A stretch of 64,000 nucleotides of DNA from Brevibacterium permense (GCF_025506275.1 NZ_QYCP01000086.1:1-64000); one strand, 5' to 3'; shown: positions 33,085 to 45,178, counted from the first letter of the stretch. Notes: generated from the sequence alone by a model not told the origin. A program made the numbers and translations.

Positions 33085-35646
33085 TCACCGGAGTTCGGAG
33101 AGCGCCGCGGCGAGGTATTCTGCAGACGGTCCTTGCCCGGCGTCGACGATGTCGGCGGGGGTTCCGGTCGCCACGACCCGGCCGCCGTCGTCACCGGCGC
33201 CGGGGCCGAGTTCGACGACGTGGTCGGCGACGGCCACGACGCGCATATCGAGTTCGACCATGATGACCGTGTTGCCGGCATCGACGAGGGTCTGCAGGTG
33301 TGCGACGAGCCGGTCGGTATCCGCGCAGTGCAGTCCGGAGGTGGGTTCATCGAGGACGTAGAGGGTGTCGCCGCGCTGGGAGCGCTGGAGCTCGCTGGCG
33401 AGTTTGACCCGCTGCGCCTCACCGCCGGAGAGTTCGGTGGCGGGTTGGCCGAGGAGCAGGTAGTCGAGGCCGACGTCGATGAGTGCGGTCAGGGAGCGCA
33501 TGATGTCGAATTCGCCGGTGAAGAAGTTGTGGGCTTCCTCGACGCTCATTCCCAGGATCTCGGCGATATTGCGTCCGCGCCAGAGGATCTCCAGTGTGCT
33601 CGACTGGAAGCGGGTGCCGTGGCAGTCGGGGCACTCGGTGTAGACCGAGGGCAGGAACAGCAGCTCGACCATCACCGATCCCTCACCCTCACAGGTCGGG
33701 CACCGTCCACCGGCGACGTTGAAGGAGAAACGACCAGGCTTGTAACAGCGTTCCCGGGCCTCGGGGGTCTCGGCGAAGCGGCGACGCACATGGTCGAACA
33801 GGCCCGTATAGGTGGCGACGTTGGACCGGGGCGTGCGGCCGATGGGCCTCTGATCGATGCTCACCACCCGTCGGATCCCGGTGAGTTCCCCGGTGACGGT
33901 GCCCTCGAGCTCCTCGGGTTCGTCGGTGAGCAGGAGCTCGTCATCATCGGACGCGGGTTCATCAGCAGTCGTGGAGGTGCCCAGCTGGTCGCCGACGAGG
34001 GCCGGGAGTACCTGGCTGACGAGGCTGGACTTGCCCGATCCCGATACTCCGGTCACGGCGGTCAGTGAGCCCAGCGGCAGGTCGAGGGTGATGTCGTGGA
34101 GGTTGTTGCGGCGGATGTTCGTCAGTTTCATCCAGCCTCGTGGCTGCCGGGGTTCGTGGGGTTCGAGTCTGCGTCCGCCGAAGACATAGCCCCTGGTCAC
34201 GGATTCGTCGATCTCGGCGAGTCCGGACGTAGGTCCGCTGTAGAGGACGTCTCCGCCGCGTTCGCCGGCGCCGGGCCCGATGTCGACGAGCCAGTCGGCA
34301 TGCCGCATGATGTCCACGGAGTGTTCGACGACGAAGAGGCTGTTCCCGCGGTCCTTCAACCCGTCGAGGATGCCCAGCAGAGCATCGACGTCCTGCGGGT
34401 GGAGGCCGGCGGAGGGTTCGTCGAGCACATAGACGACGCCGAAGAGGTCCGAGGTCAGCTGGGTGGCCAATCGCAGCCGCTGCAGCTCACCTCCCGACAG
34501 CGTCGGTGTGGTCCGATCGAGCGAGAGGTACCCGAGACCGAGGTCGACGATCGGTCTGAGCCGATCGATGAGACCCTCGCCGAGGCGGACGAACGCGGCG
34601 AGCTTGTCCGCCGCCGGGTGATCGTCCGTCGCCATGCTCGCCTTCGCCGAGGCGGCCTCATCGCGGAGGACGGACATGAGTTCATGCAGCGGCAGCGCGG
34701 AGAATTCGGCGATGTCGAGACCGGCGATCGTCACCGACAGAGCCTCGGGTCTGAGTTTCTTTCCGTGGCATACGGGGCAGGGACAGGCACTGAGGAATTC
34801 GGCGACGCGCCGCTTCATCGCGGCACTCTTCGTGTTCGCGAACGTGTCGAGCACGTATTTCCGGGCTCCGACGAAGGTTCCCGAATAGGTCGGTTCGGCG
34901 CCTGCTGCGATCGCTTCGCGCGCCTCGTCCAGCGTCAGCCGGGAGTGGACGGGAAGGTGCGGAGTCTCTTCCGTGTAGAGGATCCAATCGCGGTGTTCGC
35001 GCGGCAGGTCCTGCCAGGGGACGTCGACGTCGTAGCCGAGGGCGACGAGCACATCGCGCAGTTGGTGGCCGTGCCAGGCCTTCGGCCAGGAGGCGATGGC
35101 GCGCTCCCGGATCGTCAGCGTCGGATCCGGGACCATCTTGTCCTCGGGCACCTCGTAGACGCGGCCGATTCCGTGGCATTCCGGGCAGGCCCCTTCGACG
35201 GTGTTCGTCGAGAAATCCTCGGCTAACAGCATCGACTGCCCCTCCGGGTACCGTCCCGCCCGTGAGTAGAGCATGCGCACGAGGCTGGACACCGTGGTGA
35301 TGCTGCCGACGCTCGAGCGCGCGCTGCGCCCGCCGCGCTGCTGCTGCAGGGCGACGGCCGGTGGCATTCCGGTGAGCGAATCGACGTCAGGAACGCCTGC
35401 CTGGTCGATGAGCCTGCGGGCATACGGTGCCACGGATTCGAGGTAGCGGCGTTGGGACTCGGCAAAGAGGGTGCCGAAGGCCAGGGAAGATTTGCCCGAT
35501 CCGGACACTCCGGTGAACACGACGAGCGCATCCCGGGGCACAGTGAGATCGACGTTGCGCAGGTTGTGTTCCCTGGCCCCGCGGACCCGCACGTCCGGCT
35601 GGATCTCGGTCGAGGATGTCGGATCCGAGGGCACAGAGGAGGTCAT
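33085..35646 (-). CDS. UvrA-like ABC ATPase (UvrA2 type)
   Basis: 853 residues, shorter than UvrA (about 950). Two ABC modules, each with GVSGSGKSS Walker A motifs (near residues 45 and 515) and signatures LSGGELQRLRL and LSGGEAQRVKL. Zinc modules CPECHG, CPVCHG and CPTCEGEG/CPDCHG are present. The stretch between the first Walker A and the first zinc module is shortened, as in UvrA2 proteins that lack a UvrB-binding domain. UvrA2/DrrC-type proteins give tolerance to DNA-binding drugs. It may protect against intercalators together with the MFS exporter gene upstream (inference). Confidence 0.92.
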   Translation of the reverse strand: MTSSVPSDPTSSTEIQPDVRVRGAREHNLRNVDLTVPRDALVVFTGVSGSGKSSLAFGTLFAESQRRYLESVAPYARRLIDQAGVPDVDSLTGMPPAVALQQQRGGRSARSSVGSITTVSSLVRMLYSRAGRYPEGQSMLLAEDFSTNTVEGACPECHGIGRVYEVPEDKMVPDPTLTIRERAIASWPKAWHGHQLRDVLVALGYDVDVPWQDLPREHRDWILYTEETPHLPVHSRLTLDEAREAIAAGAEPTYSGTFVGARKYVLDTFANTKSAAMKRRVAEFLSACPCPVCHGKKLRPEALSVTIAGLDIAEFSALPLHELMSVLRDEAASAKASMATDDHPAADKLAAFVRLGEGLIDRLRPIVDLGLGYLSLDRTTPTLSGGELQRLRLATQLTSDLFGVVYVLDEPSAGLHPQDVDALLGILDGLKDRGNSLFVVEHSVDIMRHADWLVDIGPGAGERGGDVLYSGPTSGLAEIDESVTRGYVFGGRRLEPHEPRQPRGWMKLTNIRRNNLHDITLDLPLGSLTAVTGVSGSGKSSLVSQVLPALVGDQLGTSTTADEPASDDDELLLTDEPEELEGTVTGELTGIRRVVSIDQRPIGRTPRSNVATYTGLFDHVRRRFAETPEARERCYKPGRFSFNVAGGRCPTCEGEGSVMVELLFLPSVYTECPDCHGTRFQSSTLEILWRGRNIAEILGMSVEEAHNFFTGEFDIMRSLTALIDVGLDYLLLGQPATELSGGEAQRVKLASELQRSQRGDTLYVLDEPTSGLHCADTDRLVAHLQTLVDAGNTVIMVELDMRVVAVADHVVELGPGAGDDGGRVVATGTPADIVDAGQGPSAEYLAAALSELR

Positions 35647-35698
35647 GAGGTCACCGTACCAAGGTCGGGACCTCCGATCACCGAGGTAGCCGACGACA

Positions 35699-35735
35699 GA
35701 ACCCCTCGTTCCGGGAAATTCGGAACGAGGGGTTC
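35699..35735 (-). terminator. Hairpin terminator downstream of DHA2 exporter
   Basis: 14-bp perfect stem (35699-35712 with 35722-35735) with GGGAAATTC loop, lying 3' of the minus-strand exporter and upstream of the uvrA2-type gene. Confidence 0.85.
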
Positions 35736-35791
35736 GACGTGCCTCAGCCGGCCGCTGTCAAGGGTCGACCATCATTCGGCGGGGCTGGCCG

Positions 35792-37306
35792 TCATTCGGC
35801 GGGGCTGGCCTCGGTCGGTTCGACCACCTCGGCGGGGTGGTCGTCCTGGTCCTCGGGCTTGCGGATGAAGAACGCAAGGACGATCGGGACGATCGCGATG
35901 ACCGTCGCCAACAGGAACGCGGCGTGACCGCCGGGGGCACCCGCCTCGGGGACGGACTTGCCCTCCGCCTGACCCGAGTGCAGGGCCGCGGAGTAGATCG
36001 AGATGAGCAGCGCGGTGCCTGCTGCTCCCGCGACCTGCTGCAGGGTGTTGAGCGCCGCCGAACCATGGGAGTACAGGTGGCGCTCCAGCGATCCCAGCGA
36101 GGCGGAGAACAGCGGAGTGAACGATGCGGCCAGGCCCAATGACATGACGATCTGGACGATGATGAGCAGCCAGATCGGCGTTCCCACGCCGGCCGTCGAA
36201 TACGCGAACATCGAGCACGCGATCATGATCGTGCCGGGCACGAGGAGCGTCTTCGGTCCGCGGGCGTCGTAGATCCGACCCATCACCGGACCGAGCAGAC
36301 CCATGATCACCGAACCGGGCAGAAGTACGAGACCGGACTGGGTGGCACCGAGTCCGACGACGCTCTGCAGGTACAGCGGCAGCAGGGAGAATGTGCCGAA
36401 CATGGAGAGGGCCACGACGGCCATGATGATGACAGAGAAGACGTAGTTCCGCGAATTGAACACACGCAGGTCGAGCAGGGCGCGATCGCCCTTCTGCAGG
36501 ACGAGCTGACGCCACACGAAGAGCGCGAGGAAGACGACTCCGCCGCCGATCGTCGCCCAGGCCAGGGTGCTCGTCGATCCGCCGCCTGCCTCACCGCCGT
36601 GGCCTCCGCCGAACTGGCTGAGGCCATAGACGATGCCGCCGAAGGCGAAGACGGACAGGACGATGGAGATGACATCGATCGGGGCGTGCGTCGACTCGCC
36701 GAGGTTGGTCATCCATTTCGCACCGAGACCGAGAGCGATGAGCGCGATGGGCAGGATGATGCCGAAGAGCCAGCGCCAGCCCAGCGAATCGAGGACGATA
36801 CCTGACATCGTCGGTCCGATAGCCGGGGCCAACGAGATGACGAGTCCGACTCGACCCATCATCCGGCCGCGCGAATGTGCCGGGACTACATTCATCATGG
36901 TGGTCATCAGCAGGGGCATCATGATGCCGGTGCCTGCGGCTTGGACGATACGTCCGATGAGGAGCAGGATGAATCCCTGCGAGACGAGGCAGATGAGTGT
37001 GCCCGCAGAGAACAGGACCATCGCGGCCAGGAAGATCTGGCGGGTGGTGAAACGCTGCAGGAGGAAACCGGTCGTCGGAATGACGACGGCCATGGTGAGC
37101 ATGAAAGCGCTGGTCAGCCACTGGCCGAGCTCCGGCGGGATGCCGAGGGCCTTATTGAGCTCGGGGATGGCGATGGCCATCGTCGTCTCATTGAGAATGG
37201 CCACGAAGGCGGCCACCAGCAGCAGCCAGATGACCTTCATACCGGCGGGGTCGATGGTGTCGTGGTGCTGTGTCTGCGCGTGTGCGGGTGAGCTGTCGCT
37301 GGACAA
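35792..37306 (-). CDS. MFS multidrug exporter, DHA2 (EmrB/QacA) family
   Basis: 504 residues from a TTG start at 37306 that has CGGAG nine bases upstream. Fourteen helices are expected. Landmarks: LNETTMAIAIPELNKALGI in helix 1, QWLTSAFMLTMAVVIPTTGFL and RIVQAAGTGIMMPLLMTTM with the GRMMGRVGLVISLAPAIGP antiporter motif. An acidic tail ends EASPAE. Predicted proton-driven export of lipophilic or cationic drugs. The last 20 bases including the stop are duplicated in tandem just downstream. Confidence 0.9.
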   Translation of the reverse strand: MSSDSSPAHAQTQHHDTIDPAGMKVIWLLLVAAFVAILNETTMAIAIPELNKALGIPPELGQWLTSAFMLTMAVVIPTTGFLLQRFTTRQIFLAAMVLFSAGTLICLVSQGFILLLIGRIVQAAGTGIMMPLLMTTMMNVVPAHSRGRMMGRVGLVISLAPAIGPTMSGIVLDSLGWRWLFGIILPIALIALGLGAKWMTNLGESTHAPIDVISIVLSVFAFGGIVYGLSQFGGGHGGEAGGGSTSTLAWATIGGGVVFLALFVWRQLVLQKGDRALLDLRVFNSRNYVFSVIIMAVVALSMFGTFSLLPLYLQSVVGLGATQSGLVLLPGSVIMGLLGPVMGRIYDARGPKTLLVPGTIMIACSMFAYSTAGVGTPIWLLIIVQIVMSLGLAASFTPLFSASLGSLERHLYSHGSAALNTLQQVAGAAGTALLISIYSAALHSGQAEGKSVPEAGAPGGHAAFLLATVIAIVPIVLAFFIRKPEDQDDHPAEVVEPTEASPAE

Positions 37307-37489
37307 AACGGTGCTCCGTTCGGATGTGTCTGTGGGGCCCGGGGTGTGGGCGGAGGTCGCACGCAGATGCCGAATCGACGCGCAGACGAAAGTGTCAACA
37401 GCATCTCAGACTAACGTATTCCCGTTTGCCGCCGACAGTGGGGAGAACCCGAAACTGCGGCGATCTTCGTCACTGCTCGCCCGATCGCC

Positions 37490-38365
37490 TCAACAGGTAT
37501 CGTACCGGTACCCTGGAACGCTGGCTGCGACGAGATCGCGGTCGCGCAGGATCATCAGCGGTGGGCGATCGGGGACGGTACAGGCGTCCGCGAAGTCCAG
37601 CCCCGCCTCGGCGAGGGTGTCGGGATATTCGATGGCGAGGACACGATCGCCGTAGACGGAGGTGAACCGGTCGCATTCGTCGTAGACGGCGCATTCCTCG
37701 GTCACGGCGAAGTCGAAGCCGAGCTGAGAATGAGCGGTTTCGGCGAGTTCGGCCGCGTTCTTCTGCGCGATCGACAGGCCCTTGGCGTGGGCGCGGTCGA
37801 CGTACGCGGCCGCGAGTTCCAGGGCACCGCTTCGGTCGATGTCGGGGAATCGGTCGGCCGTGTCGAGATTGTCGATCTCCACAGCGTCGAATCCGGACTC
37901 GGCGCAGCCGTCGATGACGGGGCCGATGATGTCGAGGATCCGGGATCGTCGGTCTGCGGTCGAGGGATCGAGGATGTGTTCGTCGGGCCAATCGGGGTCG
38001 ACAACCGGGTTACCGGCTGCATCGTGGAGCAGCAGGTCAGCGTGGTCGCGCCAGTCCGCAGCCTCGCCGGGTTGGGTCTGGAAGCCGTTGACGTTGCAGA
38101 CGGAGTAGGCCCCGTTCAGCGGTGCGGCTCCGGCATCTCGGACGACGATATCGATGCGGCCCTGCGGATCCGGCAGAGAGTCATAGGTTCCGCCGAGCTG
38201 GTAGTCGAAGGTTCCTGAAGTCGGCAGCGACGGTGGCTCTGATGACCGTATCGACGGCGACGAAGCGTTCACTGAGCAGCCGCCCATTGCCACGGCGATG
38301 CCGAGAACAGCCGCAGCCGCCATCCACCGCGGTGGGATCGGGCTCAGCGGAGGTCTCATGGACAC
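37490..38365 (-). CDS. GH114 (endo-alpha-1,4-polygalactosaminidase-like) lipoprotein
   Basis: 291 residues (GTG at 38365, ATG at 38359 equally possible). The signal sequence ends in a lipobox, AVAMGGCS, so the protein is a lipoprotein. The domain is a TIM barrel of the GH114 type: YSVCNVNGFQ, DAVEIDNLDT and the FDFAVTEECAVYDECD region. Acidic residues in EIDN and EEC are the likely catalytic pair. Characterised members cleave galactosamine-containing polysaccharides such as Pel. The real substrate here is unknown. A minus-strand TACAGT lies just before the start, which may give a very short leader. Confidence 0.85.
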   Translation of the reverse strand: MSMRPPLSPIPPRWMAAAAVLGIAVAMGGCSVNASSPSIRSSEPPSLPTSGTFDYQLGGTYDSLPDPQGRIDIVVRDAGAAPLNGAYSVCNVNGFQTQPGEAADWRDHADLLLHDAAGNPVVDPDWPDEHILDPSTADRRSRILDIIGPVIDGCAESGFDAVEIDNLDTADRFPDIDRSGALELAAAYVDRAHAKGLSIAQKNAAELAETAHSQLGFDFAVTEECAVYDECDRFTSVYGDRVLAIEYPDTLAEAGLDFADACTVPDRPPLMILRDRDLVAASVPGYRYDTC

Positions 38366-38433
38366 ACTGTAGACGGAGGCGGATCGTCTCCAGACAAGTC
38401 AGTACCAGTCACACAGTCAAGCGGAACGAACGG

Positions 38434-38849
38434 ATGAGAATGACTCTGAAGAACGTCACCACGAAGACCATGACAGCTGCGATGATCGCCGGAGCCGCCG
38501 TGCTCGGCGCCAGTTCGATCGCCTCCGCCGCCCAGCCGGCGGCACCGCCCGCCGCTTCCGCAGGGGTCGCCTCCGCGGCGGCCGAGAACTCGGCTGCGGA
38601 CTCCGGCACCGCCTCGGCGAGCCCGGAGGCGGGGACAGGATGAAGGCGAACGGCTTCACCTGGCACACCGACCAGAAGTCCGAGAGCGGCGACATCCTCG
38701 TCTGGGGCGACGGCGACAACACCACCGCCTGCGGTCACATCGGCATCTACTGCGAAGGCCAGGTGTGGCACCAGAACTTCAACGGCGACCGCAGCCTGCA
38801 CACCTATCACGGCCTCATCGACGGCTACCTAGGCTACTGGCGCGCCTGA
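38434..38849 (+). pseudogene. Broken secreted protein: signal peptide frame plus NlpC/CHAP-like C-terminal frame
   Basis: Frame one (38434-38643, 69 aa) is a Sec signal peptide (MRMTLKNVTTKTM...GASSIASAA) and an Ala/Ser-rich linker that stops in TGA. Frame two (38640-38849, 69 aa) starts in an overlapping ATGA: SGDILVWGDGDNT, then CGHIGIYCEGQVWHQNF and GYLGYWRA. Frame two resembles the C-terminal half of NlpC/P60 or CHAP cell-wall hydrolases, including the HIGIY histidine. No catalytic Cys segment precedes it. A frameshift plus loss of the domain's N-terminal half explains both. Two coupled small genes is the alternative. Confidence 0.6.
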
Positions 38850-38865
38850 TAGGTTTTCGCAACGA

Positions 38866-38900
38866 CGAAGGCTCCGAACCAAGGTGGTTCGGAGCCTTCG
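38866..38900 (+). terminator. Hairpin terminator after the broken secreted gene
   Basis: 15-bp perfect stem (38866-38880 with 38886-38900), loop AAGGT. It also faces the minus-strand tRNA-Ala end. Confidence 0.85.
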
Positions 38901-38931
38901 TGTCACGAGTGCTGTCTCAAAACTACTCGAG

Positions 38932-39004
38932 TGGAGGTAAGGGGACTCGAACCCCTAACCCTCTGCTTGCAAAGCAGATGCGCTACCAATTGCGCCATAC
39001 CCCC
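38932..39004 (-). tRNA. tRNA-Ala (anticodon TGC)
   Basis: 73-nt cloverleaf on the minus strand: acceptor GGGGGTA with TACCTCC plus discriminator A, D arm GCGCAATTGGTAGCGC, anticodon loop CTTTGCAAG, T loop GTTCGAGTC. CCA is not encoded. It follows tRNA-Ile and the small DLW-39-type gene in the usual actinobacterial gyrA-proximal position. Confidence 0.97.
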
Positions 39005-39021
39005 GAAACGGGTTCACACCC

Positions 39022-39138
39022 TCACACCGAATCGGTGTGTTCGGACCATTCGGCTTGGGCACTCTGGTTCTGGTGCCGCCACCCGAAGAACACTCCCAGT
39101 CCCACTAACGTGAGACCGCTGAGAATCCATCTTCTCAT
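39022..39138 (-). CDS. DLW-39-family small membrane protein (38 aa)
   Basis: 38 residues between the two tRNA genes, ATG with a near-ideal GAGGAGGAT ribosome site. It begins MRRWILSGLTLVGLGVFFGW (one short membrane helix) and ends with polar QSAQAEWSEHTDSV. The position between tRNA-Ile and tRNA-Ala, the size and the W-containing acidic end match DLW-39 proteins of actinobacteria, whose function is unknown. The DLW sequence itself reads AEW here. The end of the gene contains a small inverted repeat ACACCGA/TCGGTGT that could stop transcription before tRNA-Ala. Confidence 0.75.
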   Translation of the reverse strand: MRRWILSGLTLVGLGVFFGWRHQNQSAQAEWSEHTDSV

Positions 39139-39175
39139 GATCCTCCTCGAAAGGAAATCCTGTTGTGACAGGACG

Positions 39176-39249
39176 TGGGCCTACCTGGACTTGAACCAGG
39201 GACCTCTTCGTTATCAGCGAAGCGCTCTAACCGCCTGAGCTATAGGCCC
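39176..39249 (-). tRNA. tRNA-Ile (anticodon GAT)
   Basis: 74-nt cloverleaf on the minus strand: acceptor GGGCCTA with TAGGCCC plus discriminator A, D arm TAGCTCAGGCGGTTAGAGC, anticodon loop CTGATAAC, T arm with GGTTCAAGTCC. CCA is not encoded. First of the tRNA-Ile/DLW-39/tRNA-Ala group. Confidence 0.97.
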
Positions 39250-39339
39250 TTATCGGGTGAACCCGAAGTAAAACAATACCCATCGACCGCAGCCAAACAC
39301 AAATCGACGCCCAGTGACCCCTCTCACACCCTCCCAGAA

Positions 39340-39395
39340 CTAACTGACGGCGGCCCAGCAACCTCGCGCGAGGTTGCTGGGCCGCCGTCAGTTAG
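39340..39395. repeat. Family A palindrome, copy 2 (56 bp, no loop)
   Basis: Perfect palindrome 39340-39395, centred at CTCGCGCGAG. It lies four bases from the stop of the minus-strand DUF3566 gene, the likely terminator of the gyrA operon. The inner GACGGCGGCCCAGCAACCT is identical to copy 1 at 15528-15599. Outer bases differ but remain paired. Confidence 0.92.
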
Positions 39396-39398
39396 CAA

Positions 39399-40256
39399 TC
39401 AGTCGTCGGTGAGGGTGAGGCTGAATCCGCCGGCGATGAGGGAGCCGATGTTGTAGATGAAGGCCGCCAGCGTCGACAGCGCCGTCATCAGCACGATGTT
39501 GATGACCGCGATGATGAAGCCGGCCGCGACGACTCGGCCGAAGCCGAAGATGCCGACGATCCGCTCGGCCGACTCTGCGCCGGCGAGCTCACTCATCGTC
39601 GATTCGAGGCCGCTCATCACACCGGTCGCCTGCAGCACGACCCACAGGACGATGAAGGCGACGATCGTGGCGATGCCGATCGCCACGGACATGAGGAACG
39701 ACATCTTCATGACCGACCACGGGTCGACTGCGGAGACGGTGAGGCGGACGGTGCGGGGGCCCTTCTTCTTGCCCTTCCCGCTGTCGACCATGTTCTTCAC
39801 ACCCATCTTCACGCTGCCGGAGCTCGCGCGGACGGTGTTCGCGGCATTTCCCATCACCGAGGTGGCGCCGCGGTTGCCGTCGCCCGATCCCTGGGAACCT
39901 GTTCCCTGTGAACCGGAAGTCGGTGCGCCGGATCCCCGGGACCCGGTCTGAGCACCCGATCCCTGAGATCCGGTGTGTGCCGACGGCGTCGAGCCCGCCG
40001 AGGGTGCCCGATTGGGCTTCGGCGAGGCCTTCGGAGCGGGAGGTGCGACGACGGTGGCGTTCTGGCTGTTCGGTCCCGAAGAGCCGCGACCGGAGCCGGA
40101 TCCCTGTTTCGCGCCGGTTCCCGAACCGGAGTTCGAGCCTGAACCGCTTGCTGCAGCCGACTTGTCATCCGACTTCGACGATCCGGCCGTCAGACGGGTC
40201 GAGCCGCTCGACGTGCGTATGATCTTGCCTGAGCCTGGCTGTTTGCTATCGCTCAC
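39399..40256 (-). CDS. DUF3566 membrane protein downstream of gyrA
   Basis: 285 residues, GTG overlapping the gyrA stop. The first half (about 1-150) is low complexity, Ser/Gly/Ala-rich with [19 protein letters not shown] repeats. The C-terminal DUF3566 domain has [20 protein letters not shown] followed by two membrane helices and [32 protein letters not shown]. Its place right after gyrA is conserved in actinobacteria (Rv0007 type). Function is unknown, with a suggested link to the division or envelope machinery. Confidence 0.9.
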   Translation of the reverse strand: MSDSKQPGSGKIIRTSSGSTRLTAGSSKSDDKSAAASGSGSNSGSGTGAKQGSGSGRGSSGPNSQNATVVAPPAPKASPKPNRAPSAGSTPSAHTGSQGSGAQTGSRGSGAPTSGSQGTGSQGSGDGNRGATSVMGNAANTVRASSGSVKMGVKNMVDSGKGKKKGPRTVRLTVSAVDPWSVMKMSFLMSVAIGIATIVAFIVLWVVLQATGVMSGLESTMSELAGAESAERIVGIFGFGRVVAAGFIIAVINIVLMTALSTLAAFIYNIGSLIAGGFSLTLTDD

Positions 40257-42820
40257 TCTTCCACATCCTCGTTGCCGGTCTGAGGCTCCGCGACCTCACC
40301 TTCCGGGACCTCGGCATCGTCTTCGCTTTCGATCTCGTCTTCGACCTCGGCTTCGGGCCCACGGGTCACTGCGATAATACGATCTTTCTTATCCGGTTTC
40401 GCGAACACCACACCCATGGTGTTGCGTCCCTTCGCCGGAACTTCATCGATGCTCGACCGAACGATCTTACCGCGCTCCATGACCACGAGGACCTCCTCAC
40501 CGTCTTCGACGATGAGTCCGCCTACCAAGTCTCCGCGCTGTTCGGTGATCTTCGCAACCCGGATTCCCAGACCTCCGCGCCCCTGCAGACGGTACTCGTC
40601 GACCGGGGTGCGCTTGGCGAACCCGGCTTCCGTGACGACGAAGACGTAGGTGTCCGGCCGAACGACGTCCATCGTGAGCAGCTCGTCGTCGTCCTTGAAC
40701 TTCATACCGGTGACGCCACCGGTGACTCGGCCCAGGGGACGGATCGACTCGTCATCGGCGGCGAAGCGGATCGACATGCCCTTGCGCGAGATCAGCAGCA
40801 GGTGATCCTCGGCACCGACGATGCGGGCCGAGACCAGCTCATCGGGCTGACCCTTGTATTCGCGCAGGTTGATGGCGATGACACCGCCGGTGCGGTTCGA
40901 GTCGTACTCGCTCAGGCGGGTCTTCTTCACCACACCGGAACGGGTGGCGAGGATGAGGAAGTCGGCTACTTCATAGTCCCGGATCGACAGCACCTGTGCG
41001 ATCGTCTCACCCGGTTGGAGGGCGAGCAGGTTCGCCACGTGCTGGCCCTTGGCGTCCCGTGAGCCCTCGGGCAGCTCATAGGCCTTCGCCCGGTACACGC
41101 GACCGGTGTTCGTGAAGAACAGCAGCCAGTTGTGGGTCGAGGTGACGAAGAACTGTTCGACGACGTCGTCGCCGCGCAGTGCCGCGCCCTTGATGCCCTT
41201 GCCGCCACGGTGCTGGGCCCGGTAGAGGTGAGTCTGGGTCCGCTTCGCGTAACCGCCGCGGGTGATTGTGACGACGACCTCTTCCTCGGGGATGAGGTCC
41301 TCCATGGACACATCACCGTCGAATCCGGCGAGGATCTTCGTCCGGCGATCGTCACCGTAGCGCTCGACGATCTCGTCGAGTTCCTCGGACACGATCTCAC
41401 GCTGGCGAGCCGGGGTTGCCAGGATGTGGTTGTACTCGGCGATCTGCTGCTCGATCTTCTCGGCCTCTTCCTGGATCTTTAGTCGCTCCAGTGCGGCCAG
41501 TCGGCGCAGCTGCAGGTCGAGGATCGCATTGGCCTGGAGTTCGTCGACCTCGAGCAGCTCCATCAGTCCGCTCCGCGCCTCGTCCGAGGACGGGGAGCGG
41601 CGGATCAGGGCGATGACCTCGTCGAGGGCGTCGAGGGCCTTGAGGTAGCCGCGCAGGATATGCGCGCGTTCCTCGGCCTTGCGCAGACGGAACTGCGTGC
41701 GACGGACGATCACTTCGATCTGGTGTTTGACCCACAGACGCAGGAAGGAGTCGATGCTCAGTGTGCGCGGCACGCTGTCGACGAGGGCCAACATGTTCGC
41801 GGAGAAGTTCTCCTGCAGCGACGTGTGCTTGTACAGGTTGTTGAGCACGACCTTGGCCACGGCATCGCGCTTGAGCACGATGACCAAGCGCTGACCGGTG
41901 CGGCCCGAGGACTCGTCGCGCAGATCGGCGATGCCGGCGACCTTGCCGTCCTTGACGTAGGAGGCGATCTTCGCGGCCAAGGTGTCCGGGTTGACCATGT
42001 ACGGCAGCTGAGTGACGACGAGGCAGGTCCGGCCCTGGATCTCTTCGACCTCGACGACGGCGCGCTGGGTGATCGATCCGCGACCGGTGCGGTAGGTGTC
42101 CTCGATGCCCTTGCGACCGAGGACCGTCGCGCCCATCGGGAAGTCGGGTCCCTTGACGATGCCGAGGAGGGCTTCGAGCGCCTCTTCCTTGCTCGCCTCC
42201 GGATGGGACAGCAGCCACTGTGCGCCCTGGGCGACCTCACGCAGGTTGTGCGGAGGAATGTTCGTGGCCATACCCACGGCGATGCCGGCCGAGCCGTTGA
42301 CCAGCAGGTTCGGGAACCTGGAGGGCAGGACCATGGGTTCCTGGTTGCGACCGTCGTAGTTGTCCTGGAAGTCGACAGTGCCTTCTTCGATGTCCCGGAC
42401 CATCTCCATGGCCAGGGGCGCCATCTTGCACTCGGTATAACGCGGTGCGGCCGCTCCGTCGTCGCCCGGGGAGCCGAAGTTGCCCTGACCGGCCACGAGC
42501 GGGTAGCGCATCGTCCACGGCTGCACGAGGCGGACCATGGCGTCGTAGATCGCCGTGTCACCGTGCGGGTGGTACTGGCCCATCACATCGCCGACGACGC
42601 GCGAGCACTTGGAGAAGTTGCGGTCGGGGCGGTACCCGCCGTCGAACATCGCGTAGAGCACGCGGCGGTGGACGGGCTTGAGTCCGTCACGGACGTCGGG
42701 CAGGGCACGTCCGACGATCACGCTCATCGCGTAATCGAGGTACGACCTCTGCATCTCGAGGTTGAGATCAACCTGTTCGATCCGGTTGATTTCTGTTCCG
42801 ATATCGTTCTCGTCGGCCAA
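40253..42820 (-). CDS. gyrA: DNA gyrase subunit A
   Basis: 855 residues from a TTG start at 42820 ([18 protein letters not shown]); no ATG fits better. It has the breakage-reunion domain with DGLKPVHRR, quinolone-site [10 protein letters not shown], catalytic Tyr in PRYTECKM, then the six-blade C-terminal DNA-wrapping domain with the GyrA box QRGGKG. The very C-terminus is acidic. With GyrB it introduces negative supercoils. It lies 141 bases after gyrB, with a small hairpin between. Confidence 0.98.
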   Translation of the reverse strand: MADENDIGTEINRIEQVDLNLEMQRSYLDYAMSVIVGRALPDVRDGLKPVHRRVLYAMFDGGYRPDRNFSKCSRVVGDVMGQYHPHGDTAIYDAMVRLVQPWTMRYPLVAGQGNFGSPGDDGAAAPRYTECKMAPLAMEMVRDIEEGTVDFQDNYDGRNQEPMVLPSRFPNLLVNGSAGIAVGMATNIPPHNLREVAQGAQWLLSHPEASKEEALEALLGIVKGPDFPMGATVLGRKGIEDTYRTGRGSITQRAVVEVEEIQGRTCLVVTQLPYMVNPDTLAAKIASYVKDGKVAGIADLRDESSGRTGQRLVIVLKRDAVAKVVLNNLYKHTSLQENFSANMLALVDSVPRTLSIDSFLRLWVKHQIEVIVRRTQFRLRKAEERAHILRGYLKALDALDEVIALIRRSPSSDEARSGLMELLEVDELQANAILDLQLRRLAALERLKIQEEAEKIEQQIAEYNHILATPARQREIVSEELDEIVERYGDDRRTKILAGFDGDVSMEDLIPEEEVVVTITRGGYAKRTQTHLYRAQHRGGKGIKGAALRGDDVVEQFFVTSTHNWLLFFTNTGRVYRAKAYELPEGSRDAKGQHVANLLALQPGETIAQVLSIRDYEVADFLILATRSGVVKKTRLSEYDSNRTGGVIAINLREYKGQPDELVSARIVGAEDHLLLISRKGMSIRFAADDESIRPLGRVTGGVTGMKFKDDDELLTMDVVRPDTYVFVVTEAGFAKRTPVDEYRLQGRGGLGIRVAKITEQRGDLVGGLIVEDGEEVLVVMERGKIVRSSIDEVPAKGRNTMGVVFAKPDKKDRIIAVTRGPEAEVEDEIESEDDAEVPEGEVAEPQTGNEDVEE

Positions 42821-42925
42821 TGTGGGCTCTTCCCTTGTGTTCGAACCGTGTCCGGCTGGATCTCAGCCGTGTGCGGCGGCGATTGGTGCGTGCAAAGAAT
42901 AGGTGCGGTGCATCCGATCTCCCAC

Positions 42926-42953
42926 CCTCACCGAGGCGGCTGCCCCGGTGAGG
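42926..42953 (-). terminator. Small hairpin between gyrB and gyrA
   Basis: 8-bp stem (42926-42933 with 42946-42953) starting eight bases after the gyrB stop. Its loop contains AGGCGGCTGCCC. Could partly terminate or process the gyrB-gyrA transcript. Confidence 0.45.
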
Positions 42954-42961
42954 ACGGATGA

Positions 42962-44998
<2,037 letters not shown>

Positions 44999-45178
44999 CT
45001 ACCGCGCCGCACGCTGAAATGCCCGTAAGCGGCCTGTGAAGGCGTATTTCCCGAATTTTCGTGCCGCAGATGTACCCCCGGACAGGTGAGGGAGCGGCTA
45101 TGGCCGTTTAAGGCCCTCTGTGTTCTTCTCAGAAATGCAGGGATACTTCCCGTAATTTCGCCGAGGCGGCTGCCCACT

